Shown: one piece after another, positions 1 to 8,099 of the stretch | Position numbering within the stretch: position 1 is the stretch's first letter | Layout: every line of letters starts with the position of its first letter | From: Bacillota bacterium | GTDB taxonomy: Bacteria > Bacillota > Bacilli > Paenibacillales > Paenibacillaceae | NCBI GenBank assembly: GCA_023460795.1 | Contig: JAEWPC010000035.1 | Span: 124,001-188,000 of the forward strand | DNA length: 64,000 nucleotides | Reading direction: 5' to 3' | Notes under the pieces: generated by a model | Database searches by the model: none | What the model was told of the DNA's origin: nothing | The model's input: the letters and a program-made list of their open reading frames with translations, nothing else | Position numbers and translations under genes: made by a program

Positions 1-1
1 C

Positions 2-727
2 TGGAAAGAGCTCGGCGGTCTGACGAGTCATCCGACCCGTCCGGGCTGGCATCCGGGTGCGGGAGGCTTGTGCTTGCACACGGTGATCGTCGACCCGAAT
101 CGCCCGGAGCGAATCTGGGTGGCGATGTCGTCCGTCGGCGTGTTCCGATCGCTGGATGGCGGAGAGACGTGGCACACGTGCAACGTCGGGCTGGCGCGAG
201 TGCCTACGGGGCAGCCGTACGACGAAATCGGCTATTGCATTCATAAGATGGCTCAAGACCCCGATAACCCGGACGTCCTGTATATGCAAGAGCATTGCGG
301 CGTATTCATGTCCAAGGACGGCGGGGACAACTGGTTCCCGATCGAGGAAGGGCTGACGATGAAGGAAGGCATGGAGCCGTTCGGCTTCCCGTTCGTGGTC
401 TCCGGGACGGGGGACTTGTTCATCATTCCGCTCGAAAGCTCGGAGAAGCGCTCGATGAAGGACGGCCGCCTGCTCGTCTATCGCCGCCATCGCGACGAGA
501 CGGAGTGGCTGCCGATCGGGGATGTCGTGCCCGAAGAGCTGCAGCACGTCAGCGTGCTGCGGGACGCGATGGACGTCGATTCCCTCGAGCCGTACGGCAT
601 CTATTTCGGTACGACGTCCGGCGAGGTATTCTGCTCGACCGATCGCGGCGTGAAGTGGCAACGGCTGCCGGGCCGGTTATCTCGGGTACTGAGCGTCAAA
701 ACGTGGATCATCGAGGACGAGGCATGA
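2..727 (+). CDS. BNR/WD40-like repeat protein, 5' truncated
   Basis: The reading frame is open from the window edge, so the true start lies upstream; about 241 residues are visible. The visible part holds BNR (Asp-box) repeats, seen as SLDGGETW and SKDGGDNW, which build beta-propellers of the sialidase/VPS10/YVTN type. No catalytic assignment can be made from these repeats. The stop overlaps the ATG of the following ThiS/MoaD-like gene (ATGA), so the two are translationally coupled and probably act together. Family naming is fairly secure; substrate is unknown. Confidence 0.8.
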   Translation, partial: WKELGGLTSHPTRPGWHPGAGGLCLHTVIVDPNRPERIWVAMSSVGVFRSLDGGETWHTCNVGLARVPTGQPYDEIGYCIHKMAQDPDNPDVLYMQEHCGVFMSKDGGDNWFPIEEGLTMKEGMEPFGFPFVVSGTGDLFIIPLESSEKRSMKDGRLLVYRRHRDETEWLPIGDVVPEELQHVSVLRDAMDVDSLEPYGIYFGTTSGEVFCSTDRGVKWQRLPGRLSRVLSVKTWIIEDEA

Positions 728-999
728 TCATCGAAGCGACGGTGCCGGGGCTGTTAACGGATTGTACGGCGGGTCGAGCGCGGTTTCCGGTCGAAGCGGA
801 AACGCTGCAAGGGGCGATCGACCGGATGTTCGAGGATTATCCGTTGCTGAAGCGGCACGTATACACGGAGAACGGCAGCGTGCGCAAGCACGTCATGCTC
901 TGTTATAACGATCAGAATCTCGCTTGGCTAGACCATATGGATATTCCGCTGCGTCCCGGCGATCGGCTGCACGTCATGCAGCTCGTGTCAGGGGGTTAA
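724..999 (+). CDS. ThiS/MoaD-like ubiquitin-fold protein
   Basis: This 91-residue protein begins at an ATG that overlaps the upstream stop codon. It ends in VSGG, the exposed Gly-Gly tail of sulfur-carrier proteins such as ThiS and MoaD, and the segment LRPGDRLHVMQLVSGG matches the end of that beta-grasp fold. In known families the terminal Gly is adenylated by an E1-like enzyme and thiocarboxylated. No E1-like, thiG or moaE gene lies next to it; the partner is a BNR-propeller protein. A role as sulfur carrier or protein modifier is inference. The gene ends in front of a strong terminator, so it closes the operon. Confidence 0.8.
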   Translation: MIIEATVPGLLTDCTAGRARFPVEAETLQGAIDRMFEDYPLLKRHVYTENGSVRKHVMLCYNDQNLAWLDHMDIPLRPGDRLHVMQLVSGG

Positions 1000-1016
1000 C
1001 CGAATACACCCGCATC

Positions 1017-1053
1017 AAAGCCCTACTGGCCAATTAGCGCCAATAGGGCTTTT
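1017..1053 (+). terminator. Intrinsic terminator after the ThiS/MoaD-like gene
   Basis: The arms AAAGCCCTA and TAGGGCTTT pair, and an inner TGGC/GCCA extends the stem. The 3' arm ends in a short T run. Confidence 0.8.
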
Positions 1054-1124
1054 GCCGCTCAACGAACGCCTATCCGCCCGCAGGCATACAATGTATGACT
1101 TCTACGGGCGAGAGGGTGGTTCAG

Positions 1125-2537
1125 GTGGATATCCAATTGACGGCGATACATTGGGTATACCTGGCATTTATCGTATTTATATTGGCGCTGCTCATCAGGC
1201 GCCGCGACACGACGCTGATTTGCGTCGTCGGCATATTCACGATCGGCTTTATCGCGACGGAGACGCTGGAGGGCTCCGTGTCGGGTATCTTCAACAGCTT
1301 TATCTACGCGACCAAAGAGCTGCTGGGGACGATCTTCATTATCTCGATCATCGTCGCGATGAGCAGGGTTCTGATCATTACCGGCATTAACGAAATGATG
1401 GTTGCTCCGTTGATGCGTTTTCTAAGGACGCCGACGCTCGCTTTCTGGGGGATCGGCTTGATCATGCTCGTGACGTCGCTGTTCTTCTGGCCTTCTCCCG
1501 GCGTTGCCTTGATCGGGGCGGTATTGCTGCCGGTGGCGGCGCGGGTCGGCTTGCCGGCGCTTGCCGTGGCGATGGCGATGAACCTGTTCGGTCATGGGAT
1601 CGCGCTGTCCGGCGACTATATTATCCAAGGCGCGCCTAAGCTGACGGCCGATGCGGCCGGCTTGCCGGTCTCGGATGTCATGGAGGCCAGCGTGCCGCTC
1701 GTCATCGTGATGGGCCTTGTGACGACGGTATTGGCGTTCTGGTACATGAAGCGCGACATGAAGCGCGGATTATGGAGAGACGGCCTCGTCACTGGCAATC
1801 GGGGAACGGAAGATATGAACGGCTCTTCATCGGCGATTGCGGTTGCGCTTTCTCCCGTCTTGAAGAAGACGCTTGCGCTCCTCATCGTTCTATCGTTCAT
1901 AGCGGACGTCGTCGTCATGTTCGCGCTAGATCTGCAGGGTGGCGACGCGACGGCGCTCATCGGGGGGACGGCGGTTATTATTCTGATCATCGTCACGATG
2001 ATCGCCCATCGCAATCAAGGGCTGGAAGAGACGACGTCTTACCTAATCGAAGGGTTCCAGTTCGGATTCCGGGTGTTCGGCCCTGTTATCCCGATCGCCG
2101 CGTTCTTCTATCTGGGCGATTCGGCGCTCACGCAGCTGTTCGGGGATGCCGCTCTAGCCGAAGGGTCTCACGGCATCGTGAACGATCTAGGCGTCTCCTT
2201 CGCGAACAGCGTGCCGGTCAACGAAGGCGTGGCCGCGGCGACGCTAACGGTTACGGGCGCCATTACGGGGCTCGACGGCTCCGGCTTCTCCGGAATATCG
2301 CTCGTCGGACCGATCGCGAACATGTTCTCCATCGCCATCGACGGCGGCGCGGCAACGCTGACGGCGCTCGGGCAGATTGCCGCGATCTGGGTCGGCGGCG
2401 GCACGCTCATCCCGTGGGCGCTCATTCCGGCGGCTGCCATCTGCGGCGTCAGCCCGTTCGAGCTGGCGCGGCGCAACCTGAAGCCTGTGTTGATCGGCCT
2501 TGTCGTGACGACGATCGTCGCTATGTTCCTCGTCTAA
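1125..2537 (+). CDS. Polytopic membrane permease, ion-transporter type
   Basis: About 470 residues with roughly 11 to 12 hydrophobic segments. The pattern, with paired halves and conserved Gly/Pro/Asn stretches such as NSVPVNEGVAAATLTVTGA, resembles carboxylate/gluconate permeases of the ion-transporter superfamily, but I do not recognise the exact family. The GTG start at 1125 is chosen because GAGAGGGTGG lies just upstream; an ATG at 1095 is in frame but has no ribosome site. A terminator separates it from the gamma-glutamyltranspeptidase gene, so a joint role in gamma-glutamyl compound use is only suggestive. Confidence 0.65.
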   Translation: MDIQLTAIHWVYLAFIVFILALLIRRRDTTLICVVGIFTIGFIATETLEGSVSGIFNSFIYATKELLGTIFIISIIVAMSRVLIITGINEMMVAPLMRFLRTPTLAFWGIGLIMLVTSLFFWPSPGVALIGAVLLPVAARVGLPALAVAMAMNLFGHGIALSGDYIIQGAPKLTADAAGLPVSDVMEASVPLVIVMGLVTTVLAFWYMKRDMKRGLWRDGLVTGNRGTEDMNGSSSAIAVALSPVLKKTLALLIVLSFIADVVVMFALDLQGGDATALIGGTAVIILIIVTMIAHRNQGLEETTSYLIEGFQFGFRVFGPVIPIAAFFYLGDSALTQLFGDAALAEGSHGIVNDLGVSFANSVPVNEGVAAATLTVTGAITGLDGSGFSGISLVGPIANMFSIAIDGGAATLTALGQIAAIWVGGGTLIPWALIPAAAICGVSPFELARRNLKPVLIGLVVTTIVAMFLV

Positions 2538-2545
2538 AATTCTCG

Positions 2546-2592
2546 TATCCCGCAAGGAGCTTGCCCATTGCTTGCTCCTTACGGGATTTTTT
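2546..2592 (+). terminator. Intrinsic terminator after permease
   Basis: ATCCCGCAAGGAGC pairs with GCTCCTTACGGGAT and is followed by a run of T. Confidence 0.9.
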
Positions 2593-2717
2593 GTGCGCAG
2601 ATCCCTTCCTTCCCTCCATTCTTTGGACGCGGCTCCAAAAGCGCATGGCATCGCGTTGACCGGCGGAAGCGTACACATACAATGGAGACGACGAAAGGAT
2701 TTAAGGAGGCACGCGTG

Positions 2718-4298
2718 ATGCAGGCAAGCAAAGCGATGATAGCTACGCCTCATACGCTAGCGAGCGAAGTCGGAGCAAGCATGCTGAGGCGAGGCGGCAA
2801 CGCTTTCGACGCCGCGGTGGCGGCCAGCGCGGCGCTTGGCGTCGTGTACCCGCATATGACGGGCATCGGCGGAGATGCGTTCTTCATGATCTATAGGGCG
2901 GACACGGACGAGCTCGCCGGCTACAACGGAAGCGGAAGAGCTGGCTCGAAAGCGAGCGTAACCTATTTTGCGGAGCGGGGAATGAGTCGGATTCCGAATC
3001 GAGGGGCGCTAAGCGCGATTACGGTTCCCGGCATGGTGGACGCTTGGTGGGAGATCTGGTCGGCGGGAGGTAAGCTGGCTTGGGCGGACGTGTTGGAGCC
3101 GGCGGCCCGATACGCGGAGCAGGGCTTCCCGATCTCCCGCAATCTCCACGAATGGCTGCGTCAAGACGAGGCGCTCATTCGCGCTTGTTCTGCCATGACG
3201 GCGACGTACTTAACGGATCGTCGGACCGTACCTAAGCAGGGGGAATGCCTGAAGCAGCCGAAGCTTGCGCGGACGTTCCGGGAGCTGCAGTCGGGCGGAT
3301 GGGAGGCATTCTATCGCGGATCGATCGCCCGGCGGATCGCAAGCTGCGTCCAGGGGGACGGCGGGGTGCTTACCGCGGAGGATTTCGCAGCGCACGCGGG
3401 AGAGTGGGTAAGCCCAATCCGAACGACCTACCGGGGATACGAAATCTGCGAGATGCCTCCCAACTCCCAAGGCTTCACGGTGCTCATGATGCTCAATATG
3501 CTTGAGCGATTCGACATGAAGTCGATCCCGCGCCACTCGGCCGATTTTTACCATTTAATGACCGAAGCGACGAAGCTGGCGTTCCAAGACAGGGATGCTT
3601 GCTTAACCGATCCGAAATTCGCGGAGATTCCGCTGGAACGGCTGCTGTCCAAGCCGTACGCGGCCGAGAGGGCAGCCGGCATTCGAATGGATCGCGCAGC
3701 TGCCAGCAAGCTGAATCCGACCGGACAGGATACCGCCTACGCGGCCGTTGTAGACGAGGAGGGGAACTGCGTCTCTTTTATCCAAAGCTTATATTTCGAT
3801 TTCGGGTCGTGTTACATGCCGGAGGGGACGGGCGTGGTCATGCAGAACCGGGGCTGTTCCTTCTCTCTTGACCCGAACCATGTCAACCGCCTGGAGCCGG
3901 GCAAGAGGACGTTCCATACGCTGATGCCGGCTATGGTGCTGCAAGACGGTTTGCCGTATATGCTGCTCGGAACGCAAGGCGGGGAAGGACAGCCGCAAAC
4001 GCAGTTATCGCTGTTGACCGGAGTGCTTGACTACGGGTACGGCATCGAAGATGCGATTGCGCTGCCGAGATGGGTATTCGGCCGGACATGGGGGAACACT
4101 AGCGATAGCCTGAAAATCGAAAATCGTATCTCCGGGCGAGACGTCGAATCTCTTCGCGGCAGGGGGCATGAGGTGGAAGTCATGCAGCCTTGGGATGGTG
4201 TCATGGGGCAGGCGCAAGGCATCGTCATCGATCGGGAAAGCGGACTTCTGACGGGGGCGGCGGATCCTCGAGGAGACGGTTCGGCGATCGGGTGGTGA
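2718..4298 (+). CDS. ggt: Gamma-glutamyltranspeptidase family protein
   Basis: A 526-residue Ntn-hydrolase-type enzyme that cleaves gamma-glutamyl bonds of glutathione and related peptides. The N-terminal signature is NAFDAAVAASAALGVVYPHMTGIGGD. The autoprocessing nucleophile is predicted as Thr339 in QDTAYAAVVDEEGN, and the oxyanion/binding Gly-Gly appears in LGTQGGEGQPQTQ. I see no signal peptide, unlike secreted Ggt, so it may act in the cytosol. The ATG at 2718 has AAGGAGG eight bases upstream; GTG at 2715 is the alternative. Length fits the family. It stands alone between two terminators. Confidence 0.88.
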   Translation: MQASKAMIATPHTLASEVGASMLRRGGNAFDAAVAASAALGVVYPHMTGIGGDAFFMIYRADTDELAGYNGSGRAGSKASVTYFAERGMSRIPNRGALSAITVPGMVDAWWEIWSAGGKLAWADVLEPAARYAEQGFPISRNLHEWLRQDEALIRACSAMTATYLTDRRTVPKQGECLKQPKLARTFRELQSGGWEAFYRGSIARRIASCVQGDGGVLTAEDFAAHAGEWVSPIRTTYRGYEICEMPPNSQGFTVLMMLNMLERFDMKSIPRHSADFYHLMTEATKLAFQDRDACLTDPKFAEIPLERLLSKPYAAERAAGIRMDRAAASKLNPTGQDTAYAAVVDEEGNCVSFIQSLYFDFGSCYMPEGTGVVMQNRGCSFSLDPNHVNRLEPGKRTFHTLMPAMVLQDGLPYMLLGTQGGEGQPQTQLSLLTGVLDYGYGIEDAIALPRWVFGRTWGNTSDSLKIENRISGRDVESLRGRGHEVEVMQPWDGVMGQAQGIVIDRESGLLTGAADPRGDGSAIGW

Positions 4299-4328
4299 AG
4301 TCGGGGAGAAGCTCCCATAACTTTTTTT
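4298..4328 (+). terminator. Intrinsic terminator after ggt
   Basis: GGGAG-AAG-CTCCC with flanking AAGT/ACTT, followed by seven T. It overlaps the last base of the ggt stop codon. Confidence 0.7.
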
Positions 4329-4337
4329 GCAAATCAT

Positions 4338-4366
4338 TTGCTTTTTGGTTGCGAAGGTGATAATAT
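4338..4366 (+). promoter_or_regulatory. Predicted promoter of the cold-shock gene
   Basis: TTGCTT and TAATAT are separated by 17 bases. This places the transcript start near 4373 and leaves an untranslated leader of about 125 bases, typical of cold-shock genes. Confidence 0.55.
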
Positions 4367-4441
4367 GAGACTTATCGAAATCGTGACCTGAATTCACACA
4401 TGAAATGGGTTATGTTCCGAAAATCCCTTTCATGGCGTGAA

Positions 4442-4465
4442 TTTTTTATTCGTTCGAATAAAAAA
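4442..4465 (+). other. AT-only hairpin in the cold-shock leader
   Basis: TTTTTTATTC and GAATAAAAAA are perfect complements around a GTTC loop, 35 bases before the start codon. A stem of nearly all A-U pairs would melt easily and could sense temperature; it is inferred from the sequence only. Confidence 0.5.
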
Positions 4466-4499
4466 GTTCATGAGGCATTATTGTTTGGAGGTGAAATAC

Positions 4500-4700
4500 A
4501 TGCAACAAGGAACAGTAAAATGGTTCAACGCTGATAAAGGCTTCGGTTTCATCGAAGTTGAGGGCGGCAACGATGTGTTCGTACACTTCAGCGCTATCCA
4601 AGGCGAAGGCTTCAAAACGTTGGACGAAGGCCAACGCGTTTCTTTCAATGTGGTACAAGGCAACCGCGGACCGCAAGCGGAGAACGTTGTTAAGCTGTAA
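4500..4700 (+). CDS. Cold-shock protein, CspA/CspB family
   Basis: A 66-residue single cold-shock domain that binds single-stranded RNA and DNA. Both nucleic-acid-binding motifs are present: KGFGFI (RNP1) and VFVHF (RNP2). The start has GGAGGTG upstream. It has its own promoter with a long leader and is followed by a terminator, and the next gene is a ydjO-like cold-inducible gene, as in Bacillus relatives. Full length for the family. Confidence 0.96.
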   Translation: MQQGTVKWFNADKGFGFIEVEGGNDVFVHFSAIQGEGFKTLDEGQRVSFNVVQGNRGPQAENVVKL

Positions 4701-4713
4701 TCCGCTATTAATG

Positions 4714-4752
4714 AAAAGTCCTTGGCGATTCCGATCGCTGAGGACTTTTTTA
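4714..4752 (+). terminator. Intrinsic terminator after csp gene
   Basis: AAAGTCC...GCG pairs with CGC...GGACTTT and is followed by T6. Confidence 0.85.
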
Positions 4753-4828
4753 TTCGATTTGCGCATATGGCTAATCCATGCGAACTTGGGCATGCTTAAA
4801 TCGACTTGGAATTGGAGGGGGTCCGTTC

Positions 4829-5038
4829 ATGTATTCTCGGAAAAAGACGTTCGAGGAAATCCCGGAGGAAATGACGGCGATTTGGTCGTGCGAGAGCGAG
4901 GGCTGCAACGGGTGGATGAGGGATAATTTTACCCTTGAAGCCATCCCTACCTGTCATGTGTGTAACACGCCTATGGTCAGCGGCATGAGAATGCTGCCGC
5001 AGCTGGTCAACACGGGCAGAAGCCGGTCGATGAGGTAG
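4829..5038 (+). CDS. ydjO: YdjO-like cold-inducible zinc-finger protein
   Basis: A 69-residue protein with two cysteine pairs, CESEGC and CHVC, that could form a zinc knuckle. Size, cysteine layout and position beside a cold-shock gene match the YdjO family of Bacillales, whose biochemical role is unknown. The ATG at 4829 is chosen for the GGAGGGGG site; a longer frame from 4778 has no ribosome site. It is followed by a strong terminator. Confidence 0.75.
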   Translation: MYSRKKTFEEIPEEMTAIWSCESEGCNGWMRDNFTLEAIPTCHVCNTPMVSGMRMLPQLVNTGRSRSMR

Positions 5039-5074
5039 CAACGAACAAGAATGGAATATGGAGTAACCGACCGA

Positions 5075-5106
5075 GAAGGGCGCCTTTGGCGCCCTTCTTT
5101 TTGTTG
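5075..5106 (+). terminator. Intrinsic terminator after ydjO-like gene
   Basis: GAAGGGCGCC-TTT-GGCGCCCTTC is a perfect stem followed by T5. Confidence 0.95.
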
Positions 5107-5211
5107 TGTCATATAATTTTACGTATAAAGAGGATTTATCGGATTCATCGAAAAAATCGAACGATTATAAGAAATACTGCCCTTGTTATACGTAATATTA
5201 TATGACATAAT
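5107..5211 (+). promoter_or_regulatory. nas operon promoter with two GlnR/TnrA-like half-inverted boxes
   Basis: A 22-base inverted repeat (5107-5128 and 5186-5207, 21 of 22 matching) is separated by 57 bases. Each arm contains a one-mismatch copy of TGTNA-N7-TNACA: TGTCATATAATTTTACG at 5107 and its mirror at 5191-5207. A promoter TTGTTA (5183) - 17 bases - CATAAT (5206) can be drawn so that the second box lies between -35 and -10. Paired sites suggest a DNA loop under GlnR or TnrA control; this is inferred. Confidence 0.6.
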
Positions 5212-5282
5212 GACACTATTAATCAGCAAATACATCATATAGATTACATTACATGTTAGATAAAAGTCGGGGAGTGGCTAAC

Positions 5283-7712
5283 ATGAAGAAAAAACTGGTA
5301 TTGATCGGAAACGGAATGGCAGGCGTGAGCTGTATCGAACAGCTGCTGAAGCTGGCTCCGAATCGTTATGACATTACGATCTTCGGGAGCGAACCGCATC
5401 CGAACTATAACCGGATCTTACTCTCATCCGTGCTCGCCGGCGATGCCGGCATGCGCGACATCGTCATCAACGACTGGTCCTGGTACGAAGAGAACAACAT
5501 TACCTTATACACGGGGCAGACGGTAAACCGAATCGACAGCGAACGCAAGACGGTCGGCACGGACGGAGGGATTAGCGTTCCTTACGACGAGCTGATTATC
5601 GCGACCGGGTCTCTTCCGTTCATGCTTCCGCTCTCTGGCGCGGACAAGGAGGGCGTCATCGCTTTCCGCGATATTAAAGACTGCGAGACGATGATCGAGA
5701 CGAGCCGCAAGTTCAAGAAGGCGCTCGTCATCGGGGGCGGCTTGCTCGGGCTCGAAGCGGCGCGCGGTTTGCTCAATCTGGGCATGGAAGTATCGGTCGT
5801 GCACATTCACCCGTATTTAATGGAACGTCAGCTCGACCAGCCTGCTTCGGTCATGCTGCAGCGCGAGCTGGAGAACCAAGGCATGAAATTCCTGCTATCC
5901 AAAAACACGGATTCGATCCTCGGGCGGAAGAGAGTGACCGGCGTTCGGTTCACCGACGGCTCGGAAGTGGCGACGGATCTCGTCGTTATGGCGGTTGGCA
6001 TTCGCCCGAACGTCTCGCTGGCGAAGACGAGCGGCATCGAGATCAATCGCGGCATCGTCGTGAACGATTACCTGGAGACGAGCGTTCCGCATATTTCCGC
6101 GGTCGGCGAATGCGCGGAGCATCGGGGCATTGCTTACGGCTTAGTGGCGCCGCTATACGAGCAAGGCGCGGTGCTGGCCAAGCGGCTCGCGGGAGCCGAG
6201 ACGGGTCAAGGCTACCAAGGCTCGGTCGTTTCCACGAAGCTGAAGGTTTCGGGAGTGAACGTGTTCTCGGCAGGGGAATTCAAGGACTCGCCGGATACGC
6301 GCGCGGTTCGCCTCCAAGACGAAGTGGACGGCATCTACAAGAAGGTCGTCATTCGCCGCGGCAAAGTGATCGGGGCGGTGTTGTTCGGGGATACGACGGA
6401 TGGCTCCCGTATTTTCTCGCTCATCCGCAGCGGCGAAGACGTAACGGGCAAGGAGAAGGAAGTGCTGTTAGGGGCCGGGACCGGCGGCGGGTCAGCCAAG
6501 TCCGGCGTAGAACTGGTGGCCGCGATGAGCGACGACGAGATTATCTGCGGCTGCAACGGCGTCAGCAAAGGCGACATTGTACAGGCGATTCAAGAGAAGG
6601 GCTGCTCCAGCGTGAACGAGATCAAGGCGTGCACGAAGGCGTCCGCCTCCTGCGGGGGCTGCAAGCCGCTCGTCGCCGATCTGCTTACTTGCGTTGTCGG
6701 GGCGGACGGCGTCAAAGCGGTGAAGGAAGGCATTTGCGGCTGTACGACGCTTGGTCGCGACGAGGTTGTCGAAGCGATCCGCGGCATGCGTCTGACGACA
6801 TCGAAGGAAGTTATGAACGTGCTCGAATGGAGCAACCCGGAAGGCTGCTCCAAGTGCCGCCCGGCGCTGAACTATTACCTCGGCATGGTGTGGCCGGAGG
6901 AGCACGAGGAGGAGCGCGAATCCCGGTTCGTCAACGAGCGTAATCACGCCAACATTCAGAAGGACGGCACGTACTCCGTCGTGCCTCGGATGTACGGCGG
7001 CGTAACGACGCCGAAGGATTTGATTCGCATCGCTCAAATCGCCGACAAGTACGAGGTGCCGCTCGTGAAGATTACCGGCGGTCAACGGATCGACTTGCTC
7101 GGCGTGAAGAAGGAAGACCTGCCGGCCATGTGGGCGGACCTCGACATGCCGTCGGGCTATGCGTACGGCAAGGCGCTGCGCACGGTGAAGACGTGCGTCG
7201 GCCAGGCGTTCTGCCGCTTCGGCACGCAGGATTCGATCGGCATGGGCATCCAGCTTGAGAAGAAATTCGAACGGCTGAACACGCCGGCGAAGGTGAAGAT
7301 GGCCGTGTCGGGTTGCCCGCGCAACTGCGCGGAAGCGACGATCAAAGACTTCGGAGTCATCGCGATCGACGGCGGATGGGAGCTGCACGTCGGAGGCAAC
7401 GGAGGCACGAAGCTGCGCGGCACCGACGTGCTGTGCCGGGTGAAGACCGAGGAAGAAGTGCTGGAATGGTCCGGAGCCTACCTGCAATATTACCGGGAAA
7501 CCGGCAAGTACAACGAGCGCACGTCCGAATGGCTGGAGCGCATCGGCCTCGATACGATCAAAGCCGCTCTCGAGAAGCGGGAAGATCGCTTGGCGCTCGT
7601 CGACCGAATCGAGCATACGCTCGGGCTGACGAAAGATCCTTGGCAAGAAATTATCGCGGAGAAAAAACTGAACGATACGTTCGTACCGATCGTAAACGCG
7701 GCGCAAAGCTGA
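5283..7712 (+). CDS. nasD: Nitrite reductase [NAD(P)H] large subunit
   Basis: An 809-residue NirB-type enzyme that reduces nitrite to ammonium in the cytosol. In order: FAD site LIGNGMAG at the N-terminus, NAD-binding VIGGGLLGLEAARG near residue 148, two BFD-like [2Fe-2S] segments (CGCNG...CGGCKP and CGCTT...CSKCRP), a ferredoxin half domain, then the 4Fe-4S/siroheme cysteines Cys638, Cys644, Cys678 and Cys682 in TCVGQAFC and SGCPRNC. All four are present, so it should be catalytic. First gene of the nas operon; the ATG at 5283 follows GGGGAG. A close paralogue lies at 35.4 kb. Confidence 0.95.
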   Translation: MKKKLVLIGNGMAGVSCIEQLLKLAPNRYDITIFGSEPHPNYNRILLSSVLAGDAGMRDIVINDWSWYEENNITLYTGQTVNRIDSERKTVGTDGGISVPYDELIIATGSLPFMLPLSGADKEGVIAFRDIKDCETMIETSRKFKKALVIGGGLLGLEAARGLLNLGMEVSVVHIHPYLMERQLDQPASVMLQRELENQGMKFLLSKNTDSILGRKRVTGVRFTDGSEVATDLVVMAVGIRPNVSLAKTSGIEINRGIVVNDYLETSVPHISAVGECAEHRGIAYGLVAPLYEQGAVLAKRLAGAETGQGYQGSVVSTKLKVSGVNVFSAGEFKDSPDTRAVRLQDEVDGIYKKVVIRRGKVIGAVLFGDTTDGSRIFSLIRSGEDVTGKEKEVLLGAGTGGGSAKSGVELVAAMSDDEIICGCNGVSKGDIVQAIQEKGCSSVNEIKACTKASASCGGCKPLVADLLTCVVGADGVKAVKEGICGCTTLGRDEVVEAIRGMRLTTSKEVMNVLEWSNPEGCSKCRPALNYYLGMVWPEEHEEERESRFVNERNHANIQKDGTYSVVPRMYGGVTTPKDLIRIAQIADKYEVPLVKITGGQRIDLLGVKKEDLPAMWADLDMPSGYAYGKALRTVKTCVGQAFCRFGTQDSIGMGIQLEKKFERLNTPAKVKMAVSGCPRNCAEATIKDFGVIAIDGGWELHVGGNGGTKLRGTDVLCRVKTEEEVLEWSGAYLQYYRETGKYNERTSEWLERIGLDTIKAALEKREDRLALVDRIEHTLGLTKDPWQEIIAEKKLNDTFVPIVNAAQS

Positions 7713-7739
7713 TTGGATAAGAGAAGGAGGGAAACTGCC

Positions 7740-8075
7740 ATGAAACGAATCGCGATCGGATCGATTTCGGAAATCGCAGAACGCAGGTCGCGTACGATAC
7801 GGATCGGCGATATCGAAATCGCGTTGTTCAAACTATCGGACGGCACCTTCCGGGCCGTAGAGAACCGTTGCCCGCATAAGGGCGGCAAGCTGTCGGAAGG
7901 AATCGTGTGCGATCATCACGTATTCTGCCCGCTGCACGATTGGAAGATCAATCTGACGGACGGCCTCGTCCAAGCGCCGGACGAAGGCTGCGTAACGACG
8001 TTCGAGGTCGAAGTCGACGAGGCTTCCGGAACCGTCTGGCTTCATGTCGATGACGAACATATTCTCGTCTCGTAA
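7740..8075 (+). CDS. nasE: Nitrite reductase small subunit, Rieske-type
   Basis: A 111-residue NirD-like protein with Rieske ligands CPH at about residue 43 and CPLH about 20 residues later, fitting a [2Fe-2S] centre with two Cys and two His. It partners the large subunit encoded 27 bases upstream. Start follows AAGGAGGG. The paralogue at 37.8 kb has the same motif. Confidence 0.93.
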   Translation: MKRIAIGSISEIAERRSRTIRIGDIEIALFKLSDGTFRAVENRCPHKGGKLSEGIVCDHHVFCPLHDWKINLTDGLVQAPDEGCVTTFEVEVDEASGTVWLHVDDEHILVS

Positions 8076-8099
8076 GCAGTAAGGGAGAGGTGACGAGGG

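Noticed and set aside
5107..5282. Fnr or Rex site before nasD
   Set aside because: No TGTGA-N6-TCACA or Rex palindrome; the repeats fit the GlnR/TnrA pattern better.
6492..7706. Minus-strand open frame of 404 codons inside nasD
   Set aside because: It mirrors a strongly conserved coding frame in GC-rich DNA, has no ribosome site and the product is low-complexity Arg/His-rich.
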